This document shows positions 18,763 through 26,971 of a DNA stretch of 64,000 nucleotides, in pieces (positions within the stretch are counted from its first letter, which is position 1; each line of letters starts with the position of its first letter). This DNA comes from Vibrio sinaloensis (GTDB taxonomy: Bacteria; Pseudomonadota; Gammaproteobacteria; Enterobacterales; Vibrionaceae): contig NZ_JWLV01000034.1 in the NCBI RefSeq assembly GCF_000808535.1, positions 310,001-374,000 of the forward strand, read 5' to 3'. Made by a program: the position numbers and the translations under genes. A model generated the notes under the pieces. That model ran no database searches. It was not told where the DNA came from and saw only the letters and a list, made by a program, of their open reading frames with translations.

Positions 18763-20258
18763 AGCTCAAAGCCCTCTTTGATTAACAAGGCTTCTAACTC
18801 TTGTTCAGCGACCTCTAAGGCTGCTAATTTTTGCTGGAAATCTTTCAACGCTTCTTCTACGGTAATGGTTTCTTCTTCTAGCGGCTTTTGTACATAACGA
18901 GCAATGTTCAAGTTGAAATCGTTCTCTTCAATCTCGCTATGTGGCACCCAACGTGCGACACCTTCAATGTCGTCTGCTTTAGGCCCTTTGGTGCGCATCT
19001 TCTGATAGATGTCGTAAATCTCATCGGCTTGAGGCTCTGACAAGGTGTTTTGCGCGCGACCTTTGGTAAAGATTTCTTCCGCATTCACAATCAGCACATG
19101 GTCTTTATGCTCTTCTGGTCTCGCTTTACGCAACACGAGAATACAAGCCGGGATGCCTGTACCGTAGAACAAGTTTGAAGCCACGCCGATTACCGCCACG
19201 ATGCGGTTTTCTTTTAATAGCTTGGTTCTGATTTTACCTTCTGCACCACCACGGAAAAGCACACCATGTGGCAGCACTACCGCCATTCGCCCTTCATCAT
19301 TCAATGAAGCAAACATATGCTGAACCCAAGCAAAATCCCCGTTAGTTTTTGGTGCTAGGCCAAAGTTAGCACGACCGTATGGATCACTTGTCCAATAATC
19401 ATGCCCCCACTCTTTTAAGCTAAATGGAGGGTTTGCGATTACGCAGTCAAAATTTTCTAGTTGGTCATTTTGCAAAAACTTAGGATCACGAAGTGTGTCA
19501 CCACGTACGATTTCAAAGTCTTCTTGTCCGTGTAGGAACAAGTTCATTCGAGCAATCGCTTCGGTAGTCAGGTTCTTCTCTTGACCTTTGATTTTTAGAA
19601 GACGTGGGTCGCCGCCACTCTCTTTAACATGGTGGATGGTTTCAAGCAGCATACCGCCTGTACCACAAGCCGGGTCATAAACGCTTTCGTTAGCTTGTGG
19701 GTCTAGAATATTAACCATAAGACGAACAATGGTACGCGGTGTGTAGAACTCACCTGCTTTCTTGTTTGCTTTATCAGCAAAGCGCTTGATGAGATATTCG
19801 TAAGCACGGCCCATGTCATCATTACGTACACTCGATACACCAAGGTTAACCTTGTTGAAATGGTTGAGTAGTGTCGATAGCAGTTCGTCTGATAGACGCT
19901 CTTTGTTGGTCCAGCTCGCATCACCAAAAATACCATGCAGCTGTGGGTTTTCTAGCTCAATGCCACGGAATGAATCTTTTAGGGCTTGGCCGATGTCTTT
20001 AGTTTCAGCGAAAACATCTTTCCAATGGCAATCTGCTGGAATCTGGATACGGTGAAACATATCACCCTTAGCAAGCTCTTCATCACCCACTTGTTCCATC
20101 GCGTCTGCGAACTCTTCATCGTAAACATCACAAATACGCTTGAAGAATAGGATCGGGAAGATGTAGGTTTTGTAGTCTGAAGCGTCAATTGGACCCGTAA
20201 TAATGTGGGCCGCATGCCAAAGATGCGCTTCTAAATCTTTGAGTTTTATTAATGTCAT
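18759..20258 (-). CDS. hsdM: Type I DNA methyltransferase subunit M, first copy
   Basis: This 499-residue HsdM carries SAM motif I YDPACGTGGML and catalytic motif IV ANPPFS, both intact. The N-terminus LKDLEAHLWHAAHIITGPID is the HsdM_N helical domain, and the C-terminus is a coiled-coil-prone tail (QQKLAALEVAEQELEALL) that would pack on HsdS. Its ATG overlaps the stop of a small helix-turn-helix gene (AATGA), tying its translation to that regulator. A system with two complete HsdM genes and one HsdS is not the usual R-M-S arrangement. Confidence 0.93.
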   Translation of the reverse strand: MTLIKLKDLEAHLWHAAHIITGPIDASDYKTYIFPILFFKRICDVYDEEFADAMEQVGDEELAKGDMFHRIQIPADCHWKDVFAETKDIGQALKDSFRGIELENPQLHGIFGDASWTNKERLSDELLSTLLNHFNKVNLGVSSVRNDDMGRAYEYLIKRFADKANKKAGEFYTPRTIVRLMVNILDPQANESVYDPACGTGGMLLETIHHVKESGGDPRLLKIKGQEKNLTTEAIARMNLFLHGQEDFEIVRGDTLRDPKFLQNDQLENFDCVIANPPFSLKEWGHDYWTSDPYGRANFGLAPKTNGDFAWVQHMFASLNDEGRMAVVLPHGVLFRGGAEGKIRTKLLKENRIVAVIGVASNLFYGTGIPACILVLRKARPEEHKDHVLIVNAEEIFTKGRAQNTLSEPQADEIYDIYQKMRTKGPKADDIEGVARWVPHSEIEENDFNLNIARYVQKPLEEETITVEEALKDFQQKLAALEVAEQELEALLIKEGFEL

Positions 20259-20431
20259 TGCTTGCTCTTATTCTCTTCTATCCACGCTTCAAGGTCTTCA
20301 CGTTTGAAGCGCCAAGAACCGCCGACTTTGAAACCAGGAAGCTTTCCTTCGCTTGCTAATCTATATGCTGTTTTTTCGGCCAACTTTAGGTAAGCAGCCA
20401 CCTCTTTCAAGGTTAAAATTTGGTCTACCAT
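20255..20431 (-). CDS. Small excisionase/MerR-like helix-turn-helix protein, first gene of the RM operon
   Basis: This 58-residue ORF encodes a winged helix-turn-helix of the HTH_17/excisionase type: ILTLKEVAAYLKLAEKTAYR, then LASEGKLPGFKVGGSWRF, then KREDLEAWIEE. Its TGA overlaps the ATG of the first hsdM gene (ATGA), which argues strongly that it is translated. It follows a plausible promoter flanked by an 8-bp inverted repeat, so it may autoregulate the restriction operon. Similar small HTH proteins precede hsdM in other bacteria. The upstream ribosome site is weak, which could keep its level low. Confidence 0.88.
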   Translation of the reverse strand: MVDQILTLKEVAAYLKLAEKTAYRLASEGKLPGFKVGGSWRFKREDLEAWIEENKSKQ

Positions 20432-20439
20432 TCAGAGTG

Positions 20440-20518
20440 TTATCTCATGTTGGTTTTATTCATCAGAATTAATGGTGAGAGAATATGGGAAAATCGGGGA
20501 ATCAGCAATGTGAGATAA
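20440..20518. promoter_or_regulatory. Promoter and flanking inverted repeat of the type I RM operon
   Basis: On the minus strand, TTGCTG (20503-20508) and TATTCT (20480-20485) are 17 bp apart and form a modest sigma-70 promoter. The 8-bp repeat TGAGATAA (20511-20518) abuts the -35 side, and its exact inverse TTATCTCA (20440-20447) lies downstream of the expected start, 8 bp before the small HTH gene. The two could be operators bridged by a repressor, most simply that HTH protein. Confidence 0.5.
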
Positions 20519-20553
20519 TTCAATACAAGACTGAGTGCATAGAAAAAATACAA

Positions 20554-20581
20554 ATCCCCACCAGTGAAAGCTGGTGGGGAT
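20554..20581 (-). terminator. Terminator separating operon B from the RM operon
   Basis: The 11-bp stem ATCCCCACCAG/CTGGTGGGGAT with a 6-nt loop lies 3 bp past the helicase stop codon. Read on the minus strand it continues into TTGTATTTTTTC. It marks the end of operon B. Confidence 0.88.
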
Positions 20582-20584
20582 AAA

Positions 20585-23500
20585 TCAAATAGCATTCAAA
20601 GGGGCAAGGTCGATGATCAACGAGTCCTTCACTCGATTAAATTCTTCACTTTCTATATCGCAGGCTGTAAAGCTTTCCAAGAGCTCTTGCTGTCTCGGTT
20701 GTCCAAACGCTAAGCGATAGAGCACTAGTATTTTTTTCACTTCAGCATATTTCGCAACTTCCTTACTCATCGGGTAAGTCGGCACAATTCGCTCAATTTG
20801 AGCCTTGCCATTAGGAGTAAACCAGTACGGCTCTAAGTCACTCGTTTTATTCGCATCATCATTGGCTGCTTGTGCGAATAGCTGCTCCCAAACATCCGCT
20901 TTGTTGCCAAAATCTGGAGTGTGGTTTTCTGCTATACGTTGACGAACAACAAGCGACTTATACCTGTTCACCCGCCCTTCTCGTTGCTCAATATCGATGG
21001 GGTTGTTGGGTAAGTTCCAATGAACGACTCGACGGCAATACCAATGAAAATCAAGCCCTTCTTGACCAATCGATGTAGAACTCAACACAAATGGTCGGAA
21101 TGGGGAGTTAAACGCGTCACGTACGCTCACTACTCGTTTCAAGCCGCTATCATCATTGAGTTTTTGATTACCGAGCGGAACAGCAAAATGACAACGCATA
21201 GACGATGAACAGTTATCTTTCGCTTTTGTTCTATTCTCCCAGAAGTGAACCTGCTCGGATGAACTTCGTATTCCCATGGCATGCTCTAGCTTACTTGTTG
21301 CGGCATGTACATCGCTGCCTGATGTCGCAAGTAAGTGGCAGTATTCATCAAGCATTGATTGGTAATTGCCATGTGCGCAATAGACCAAGACCTTATACCA
21401 AGCGGGTGATGCCGTCTGTCCAGATAGCAGAGTGTGTTTAACGTTACGTTTCACAATGGGAATAGCGTATTCATGATTGAACAGTCTGGTTGTAAGCTCT
21501 GCAAATTGAACAGAGTAACTTACCAAATCGAATTCAGATATGCCTTCTGACCACAGCGCTTGAATGGTCCTCATTGCGCAGGTAGCAGGGTTAGCTAAGC
21601 TTGAATATGCCAGTACTTTGGCTAAATCATCAGGCATTTTACCTAGAGAGAATGGCTCACTCCCCTCAAAGTACTGCTTAATTTTGGCAAAATGCTTAAT
21701 ACGGCCTTCTGTGTTTAAGCGAGACTCTATCACCTCTAACCATTGATCGAAATGTCCTGCCTTCCCAGCTTGTCGATCCAGCAGCATAGGAGCAAGCACG
21801 TACCAATCTCTATTGGTCCTTTCTTCGCTTTCATATTGCTTTAAACAAGCTAATTTACTCTGGATTAACATGGTTTGTTGAGCCAATACCTCATCTAGGC
21901 TCCCACCCAAATACGACACATCGGCTAGCGACTTACAAGGATAAAGTAAATGCCATACGTTGAGAGTTGATTTCCCTTCAAACCGAAGTAAAGGTGAAGC
22001 GTTTTTATCACTATGGTACTGCGGCCTCTTACCCTTCCCTTTTATTACTCGACGTTCGGCCTCATAAGACCACAGGCAACTTAAAGCCTTTGGCACAAGC
22101 GCCCACGATGAAAATAGCAGCGTCTTAGTAAAATGTTCATTCCCTTTAAATACACCGTCAAATTGGTAGTAAGGTTTGCAAGGTGGGGACCAAAGCAAGT
22201 TCTCCGGCGAACCTTCGAAAATCACTTTACTTAATGCTTTGATCTTTGCATTCGGGGCACTTTGTTCAACGTTCAATCTATAGTTTTGGATGTTAGCATG
22301 AGAGAGCCAAGCCTGAGCTTGCTCGCTACTTTTAGACTTTCTAAGCAACTTTCGTACATCAGGGCTATTGATATTACGGTGGTACAGTTCCTTAAAAGCA
22401 TAACCATTTAAGAAAGATATAGCCCAAGGAGCTGACTTAGCGAACTCGATAAGAGATACACCTCCACGCCCTTTAGGTAGCACTGCGTTTAATGCTTCGA
22501 TCGCTCGGTAACCTTGGACTTCTTCAACACTAAAGTCAGAACCACAACATAGTTCATTGGAATGAATAAGCTGCTCAAAGCCTTTGCTAATTTGGCTCCG
22601 CTCAGTTCTGGCAATGTATTCTCGCAGTAACTTTTCGACTGAACGCGCATTGGTATCGCTGATAGACTCAAAATCTGCATTGCCGGACGACAGGGTTAAC
22701 ATATCCCCATGAAGCAGATTACGATTCATTTCGTATTGAGAAACAAAGTCCAAGTCATAGTGCGATAGAAAATCGAGTAACTTATGCAATTGTTCATGAT
22801 GACTGCTTTCATCGTCCTCATCGTTAATTGTCGTCATCGCTTTAAAAGGCGTTGCCGACAACAAAAGTACTTTGGATTTTGCTTTTTTGGCTTTGCCCTT
22901 ATCACTAAATACCTGTCTAGCAATTAACGACTCTTCGGAATCGGAACTTTGATCTGTTAACGACTGAAAGCGTTGAAACTCATCTAGGATGAACAAGTCT
23001 GCTTGCAAGCTTCCAGCACAACAGCGCGCCACCAGTCGACGAATTTCCACTCTAAAATGGTAAAATAGATGGCTAGTTTCATCGGTTTCCCCTGAGTCTT
23101 TGTTCCAACAATTAGCTAGGTAGAGCGCCGCATCTTGTAGCGATGAAAAGTGTTCTCTTAACACATCAGATTCACAAGGCTTGCTCAAACTTCTTTCAAG
23201 CTGAGAAACGACTAACGGATCTGTATCAAAATATTGATCCAGATACATCAATTCATCTTCCCATCGACCCTCTTTGGTAATCTGGTTGGTTTTAAATAGC
23301 TCACGAACTGGCTTCACGACTTCACATAAATTCGTCGTTTGAGACAATAGAACCGCTAAGATCGCTCTTTCCCGGCAGTTACCCGAACCAGCAGTCAACG
23401 TAAAAGAAGTCGAAGGGGTTAACGTACAAACTTCAATGACGTGCTCATCGTTTATTTCAGATTTTTTCGGCTTTAGAGCCAGTTCAACCAAGCGCCCAAA

Positions 23501-23827
23501 TGTTGATGGTTTCACCCATCGCTTTGCATCTTCACCATTAAATAGCGCCAGCTTTTGGCGATTCTCATCTGCCAATGCAAGGTTGGAACAGATATAGATG
23601 ACACGCATCGGTGTAGTCGTGTTGGACCCTACATGTCTTTTCAGTAATTGAGCGATGACACCTTTCGCGACGATAGTTTTTCCTAACCCCACTTCATCAG
23701 CTACAAGTATTCTGTGGCTATGTTCGGGTATTTGATACTTATCTATAACTAGGTCTACCGTTGCCTTTTGAAAATCTTTAAGGCCAGTCAATACACCGTT
23801 TAGTTGCTCTAGGATCGCTTGTGTCAT
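20585..23827 (-). CDS. Large SF2 (SNF2/DEAD-like) helicase of a defence operon
   Basis: This 1080-residue helicase has motif I ADEVGLGKT (43-51), motif II DEFQ (282-285) where SNF2 proteins have DEAH-like boxes, motif III LSATPF (324-329) and a C-terminal half with QEGLDF and IEQREGRVNRY for motifs V and VI. The long region between the motor lobes (about 340-900) is unrecognised and may contact partner proteins or DNA. It is the last gene of operon B and starts 38 bp after the PLD-nuclease stop. The helicase and PLD pairing suggests ATP-driven DNA scanning with cleavage, as in restriction-like defence loci. No N-terminal nuclease motif was seen. Confidence 0.88.
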   Translation of the reverse strand: MTQAILEQLNGVLTGLKDFQKATVDLVIDKYQIPEHSHRILVADEVGLGKTIVAKGVIAQLLKRHVGSNTTTPMRVIYICSNLALADENRQKLALFNGEDAKRWVKPSTFGRLVELALKPKKSEINDEHVIEVCTLTPSTSFTLTAGSGNCRERAILAVLLSQTTNLCEVVKPVRELFKTNQITKEGRWEDELMYLDQYFDTDPLVVSQLERSLSKPCESDVLREHFSSLQDAALYLANCWNKDSGETDETSHLFYHFRVEIRRLVARCCAGSLQADLFILDEFQRFQSLTDQSSDSEESLIARQVFSDKGKAKKAKSKVLLLSATPFKAMTTINDEDDESSHHEQLHKLLDFLSHYDLDFVSQYEMNRNLLHGDMLTLSSGNADFESISDTNARSVEKLLREYIARTERSQISKGFEQLIHSNELCCGSDFSVEEVQGYRAIEALNAVLPKGRGGVSLIEFAKSAPWAISFLNGYAFKELYHRNINSPDVRKLLRKSKSSEQAQAWLSHANIQNYRLNVEQSAPNAKIKALSKVIFEGSPENLLWSPPCKPYYQFDGVFKGNEHFTKTLLFSSWALVPKALSCLWSYEAERRVIKGKGKRPQYHSDKNASPLLRFEGKSTLNVWHLLYPCKSLADVSYLGGSLDEVLAQQTMLIQSKLACLKQYESEERTNRDWYVLAPMLLDRQAGKAGHFDQWLEVIESRLNTEGRIKHFAKIKQYFEGSEPFSLGKMPDDLAKVLAYSSLANPATCAMRTIQALWSEGISEFDLVSYSVQFAELTTRLFNHEYAIPIVKRNVKHTLLSGQTASPAWYKVLVYCAHGNYQSMLDEYCHLLATSGSDVHAATSKLEHAMGIRSSSEQVHFWENRTKAKDNCSSSMRCHFAVPLGNQKLNDDSGLKRVVSVRDAFNSPFRPFVLSSTSIGQEGLDFHWYCRRVVHWNLPNNPIDIEQREGRVNRYKSLVVRQRIAENHTPDFGNKADVWEQLFAQAANDDANKTSDLEPYWFTPNGKAQIERIVPTYPMSKEVAKYAEVKKILVLYRLAFGQPRQQELLESFTACDIESEEFNRVKDSLIIDLAPLNAI

Positions 23828-23865
23828 TATCTAGTTATCTTATTATTTCGACGTTTTTTGAAGTA

Positions 23866-25689
23866 CTATTTAGATGGTACAAATGACGAGAAGACGCCCC
23901 ATAACGTCTTGAATTCATCTGGAATGATCTTTTCATCGACTTGCGCCTGTAAACGATCAATTCTTTCTAACAAATCCGGACTTAACGCAGCCGCTCGCAT
24001 CAATTTTTCGTAGATCACACTGTCTTTGGTGAAGAACACACCACCAGCCCCTTCACCGTCTCCCTTACCCACACCGTTCATTAGATCTTGCTTACTTGGG
24101 TCGATATGTAACAACATCGAGATATAACTCATAAACTGTGAGCGGTTTTCGAGCAATTCATTAGTAATTGCCTTGCCTCGAGCCAATTCAAAATCATTCG
24201 TTATTTCAGCTTTAACGACTAAATTCTTAACCACTGAATCACTTTCTGATATTTCGAAGTGAATTAGTGCACTAATCTGGGAGAGTTTAAGGCTATCCCA
24301 AATAACCTCTCGAGCTAGGGCACGGGGCTGTGACGCACTCAATATCGAAACCTTAACGTCAAAACTCGGCGGGATTTCAACCAAAGCCCCATTCAAGGTC
24401 AGTTGGTATTCGTCATCACCACATAAATCAACTTCGAGCTTCCAATCTGTACTAATTAGGCTGAACTCTAATAGACGAAGTGCTCGATCAGAGTCTTCAC
24501 CTTCAGTTTCTTCTAATTCGCTGAACTCATGTTTTGTAAATAAGCCGGTGCCATGCTCATTAACCCATTGCTTGATCAGTGAATGAACACCAATGTGATC
24601 TTTGGAGCCCGTTAAACGAAGCATGAATTCACTATTTCTCGGGTTATTGGAGGCGTCTCCCATCGCTGCTTGAGTTGTATTCGCAGAACCAAGGTGCCAG
24701 CTGGTAGTGGAATCACTTTCGTCGACAACCAATAACTTTGCATGCAAGTTGAGGTCGTTTTCTACAAATGGGGACTGGTCCATTTCCTCATTTTCTTCCG
24801 CATCGACGAGGTGTTCGTTAAGTGCGTAGCAGTGCCAACCGTCCAGCGCTTTCTCGCCCGCCATATCAAGCTCTTCTTTACGGCTAAATAAGTAACGTTG
24901 TTCATCAGGAGCAAAGGTACTGAGCCAATCTAAAGCTCCTACTTTGCCACCTCCTCGAATAAAAGGTGATACAGCAAGCATGGCTTGATTATCATGCTCT
25001 AAACGAATTGGATGCTGTCGTTTATTGTCATCATCAAAAACAGTAGAGAGAAAACCAAGTTCAGTGATGTTATCTGGTTTATCCCAATGCACCCTAACTA
25101 GCTCTTCTGGCTCAATTACATCACCAAATGAAAGCGTTGAAGAACCACGGTAAACCTCATCAAAAAAGTCAATCAATGGACGATTGGCTGGCTTGCGCTT
25201 CCCTCTTGATTCTCCGTTAATGACAGCGCTGAGATCCCAACTGCGGTCAAACGTTAAGTTACGTGACAACACTATCAAACGGTATTTCACATTTTTGTTT
25301 TCATCTGGGCTTTCGAATCGCAGTAACCACAATTTCGGGTGAAACGACGAAAACGCTGAATTTGACTCTCCTGCGTTTGGAACTACGGGCACGAGGCTGC
25401 GTTCCAACAAGCCAAATAAGCTGTTGTACTTATCTGGCAACTTAATATTGCCTTGTTGGTAGAAAACCGTGAGTTTATCTCCCAACATTCCTAACGCTTC
25501 CAATAGCGCAATTCTCATGTGCTCAACCGAACCTTCTAATGTATGGCCAAAACACATGGCAATAGGCACTGTCAGTAAAGTATTCAAGTCCAAGCTATAC
25601 GTCGTGGCAATAGCATGAGTGAGCTCATAACCTTCAGGAGCGATAAGCTGTTCGCCATAATCTAAGCGATTTTTATCCGGCACTAACAT
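23866..25689 (-). CDS. Phospholipase D-like (HKD) nuclease
   Basis: This 607-residue protein has two HKD-type half-sites. The first, HPKLWLLRF followed by SRNLT, is near residues 117-143. The second, LHAKLLVVDESD followed by GSANTTQAA, is near 315-340 and is canonical. PLD folds in bacterial defence loci usually act as metal-independent nucleases; lipid cleavage is less likely here because there is no signal peptide. The ATG at 25689 was chosen because GGAGGGG lies just before it; this gives a 17-bp overlap with the DUF6361 gene rather than 107 bp from the first in-frame start. Its probable partner is the helicase encoded next. Confidence 0.85.
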   Translation of the reverse strand: MLVPDKNRLDYGEQLIAPEGYELTHAIATTYSLDLNTLLTVPIAMCFGHTLEGSVEHMRIALLEALGMLGDKLTVFYQQGNIKLPDKYNSLFGLLERSLVPVVPNAGESNSAFSSFHPKLWLLRFESPDENKNVKYRLIVLSRNLTFDRSWDLSAVINGESRGKRKPANRPLIDFFDEVYRGSSTLSFGDVIEPEELVRVHWDKPDNITELGFLSTVFDDDNKRQHPIRLEHDNQAMLAVSPFIRGGGKVGALDWLSTFAPDEQRYLFSRKEELDMAGEKALDGWHCYALNEHLVDAEENEEMDQSPFVENDLNLHAKLLVVDESDSTTSWHLGSANTTQAAMGDASNNPRNSEFMLRLTGSKDHIGVHSLIKQWVNEHGTGLFTKHEFSELEETEGEDSDRALRLLEFSLISTDWKLEVDLCGDDEYQLTLNGALVEIPPSFDVKVSILSASQPRALAREVIWDSLKLSQISALIHFEISESDSVVKNLVVKAEITNDFELARGKAITNELLENRSQFMSYISMLLHIDPSKQDLMNGVGKGDGEGAGGVFFTKDSVIYEKLMRAAALSPDLLERIDRLQAQVDEKIIPDEFKTLWGVFSSFVPSK

Positions 25690-26926
25690 CAAGCCCCTCC
25701 TGGATATCTTGTAAAATGACTCTGGCAGAAGGCCAACGAAACTCCAGTTTGCGCATTCCAACCCACTTTTGATTATCACTGAGGGCTTTTTTCAGCAAAC
25801 ACCTTGCCCCTTTATTTGCTATCGCTTGCTGCTTAACACATGCATCCAACTTATCTACAGAGGCATTCTCGCGAATCAAGCTACACCAGTTTTCGATAAA
25901 CTGACGTGTGCGATTGTTTGCGCTTTTATGTGGTCCGAAAGCAAACTCATACCAGTTATCGATGCTCTGCTGTTCAAAGCTCGTCGACTGTTTATGAGCT
26001 TGATTCAACCAAACATCAAACTCTTCATTCCACTGTTCAATCATTTCGATATTCTTGGCACGTTGGGCTATGAGGATGTTGTAACGAATATGGGCGCCTT
26101 CAAGAACAAAACTAAATTCCAGCGCGTTTTCAAAACATGTTTTCGTTTGCTCGGCAATAGGAGAGTCTTTTAACTTTTCATAAAGGGCTTCGGCCTGCCA
26201 ACCATTATGGACATCCATATTAGCCACTTGCAAAGCTTCACCAACAAGGTTGTGCTTGAATAACTGAGCGGGGACACTATGTTCAACCTTACTCGATAGC
26301 TGTAGTTTATTTTTGAGGTAATCAGCTTCTTTACGTGTAAGTTTTATTGACACTTGGTTTAACCAAGATTCACAGTAACCATCGGGTTTCGTCATCAGTT
26401 GCGCAATATCAGAATGCTGTCCATCGTCATCGATATGGGCTTCGCTCTTATTGTTTGCTAGCTCTTGGTACTGATTAACAAACTCTCTTAACGACAGTTC
26501 TGTTTTAGCGATGGATAACTGGCGCAGTCCATTCCAGTAGACGGAAGAAGGCTTACGAGCTACTCCTTTCTCTAGGCTTTCTTTTCCAATGATCCCATCA
26601 GGCATATCATGTCGATGGTTTTCGACTAAGCACCTAGCTAATTTATCTTCTTGCTGGCTAATGTATTCAGCTAGAAGAGGCCGTTCATTAGGCTCTAACT
26701 TACGGTAGTCATGAAAGATATATGGGATAGTGACAAAGTACTTAGCGCGGGTTTGGATAGTAGAAAAACCCGGAAAAAGCTGATCGGCAAAGGCATCCCT
26801 GATTTGTCCTATACCCAACTCATCAAGTGTACCTTTCTCTTGTAACATGGATAAGACTTGAGATACACGCTCTCGCTCTGTGGATGAAAAATCTATCCAG
26901 CCAATTAGACTTTTTTGTCGGCTCAC
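25673..26926 (-). CDS. DUF6361 family protein
   Basis: This 417-residue protein is recognisable by its N-terminal block: SLIGWIDFSSTERERVSQVL, then GTLDELGIGQIRDAFADQLF, then PGFSTIQTRAKYFVTIPYIF, characteristic of DUF6361. No enzymatic motif is evident. The rest is helical and rich in charged residues. DUF6361 genes commonly sit beside PLD-domain and helicase genes in defence-type islands, as here, so it is probably an adaptor or sensor of that complex. The function is unknown and its place in the operon is the main clue. Confidence 0.82.
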   Translation of the reverse strand: MSRQKSLIGWIDFSSTERERVSQVLSMLQEKGTLDELGIGQIRDAFADQLFPGFSTIQTRAKYFVTIPYIFHDYRKLEPNERPLLAEYISQQEDKLARCLVENHRHDMPDGIIGKESLEKGVARKPSSVYWNGLRQLSIAKTELSLREFVNQYQELANNKSEAHIDDDGQHSDIAQLMTKPDGYCESWLNQVSIKLTRKEADYLKNKLQLSSKVEHSVPAQLFKHNLVGEALQVANMDVHNGWQAEALYEKLKDSPIAEQTKTCFENALEFSFVLEGAHIRYNILIAQRAKNIEMIEQWNEEFDVWLNQAHKQSTSFEQQSIDNWYEFAFGPHKSANNRTRQFIENWCSLIRENASVDKLDACVKQQAIANKGARCLLKKALSDNQKWVGMRKLEFRWPSARVILQDIQEGLDVSAG

Positions 26927-26971
26927 GACTCACTCACATTTTTATATTAATTTTTATCTAGCAACAGCCAC

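Noticed and set aside
17278..20258. Two hsdM genes as a recent tandem duplication
   Set aside because: The proteins align only at family level with many substitutions throughout, including different motif IV residues (NPPY against NPPF), so they are old, distinct subunits.
20585..25689. Helicase plus PLD pair as DISARM (drmA/drmC)
   Set aside because: No DrmB (DUF1998) protein and no DISARM methyltransferase are present, and the DUF6361, DUF2075 and SRA-HNH partners are not DISARM components.
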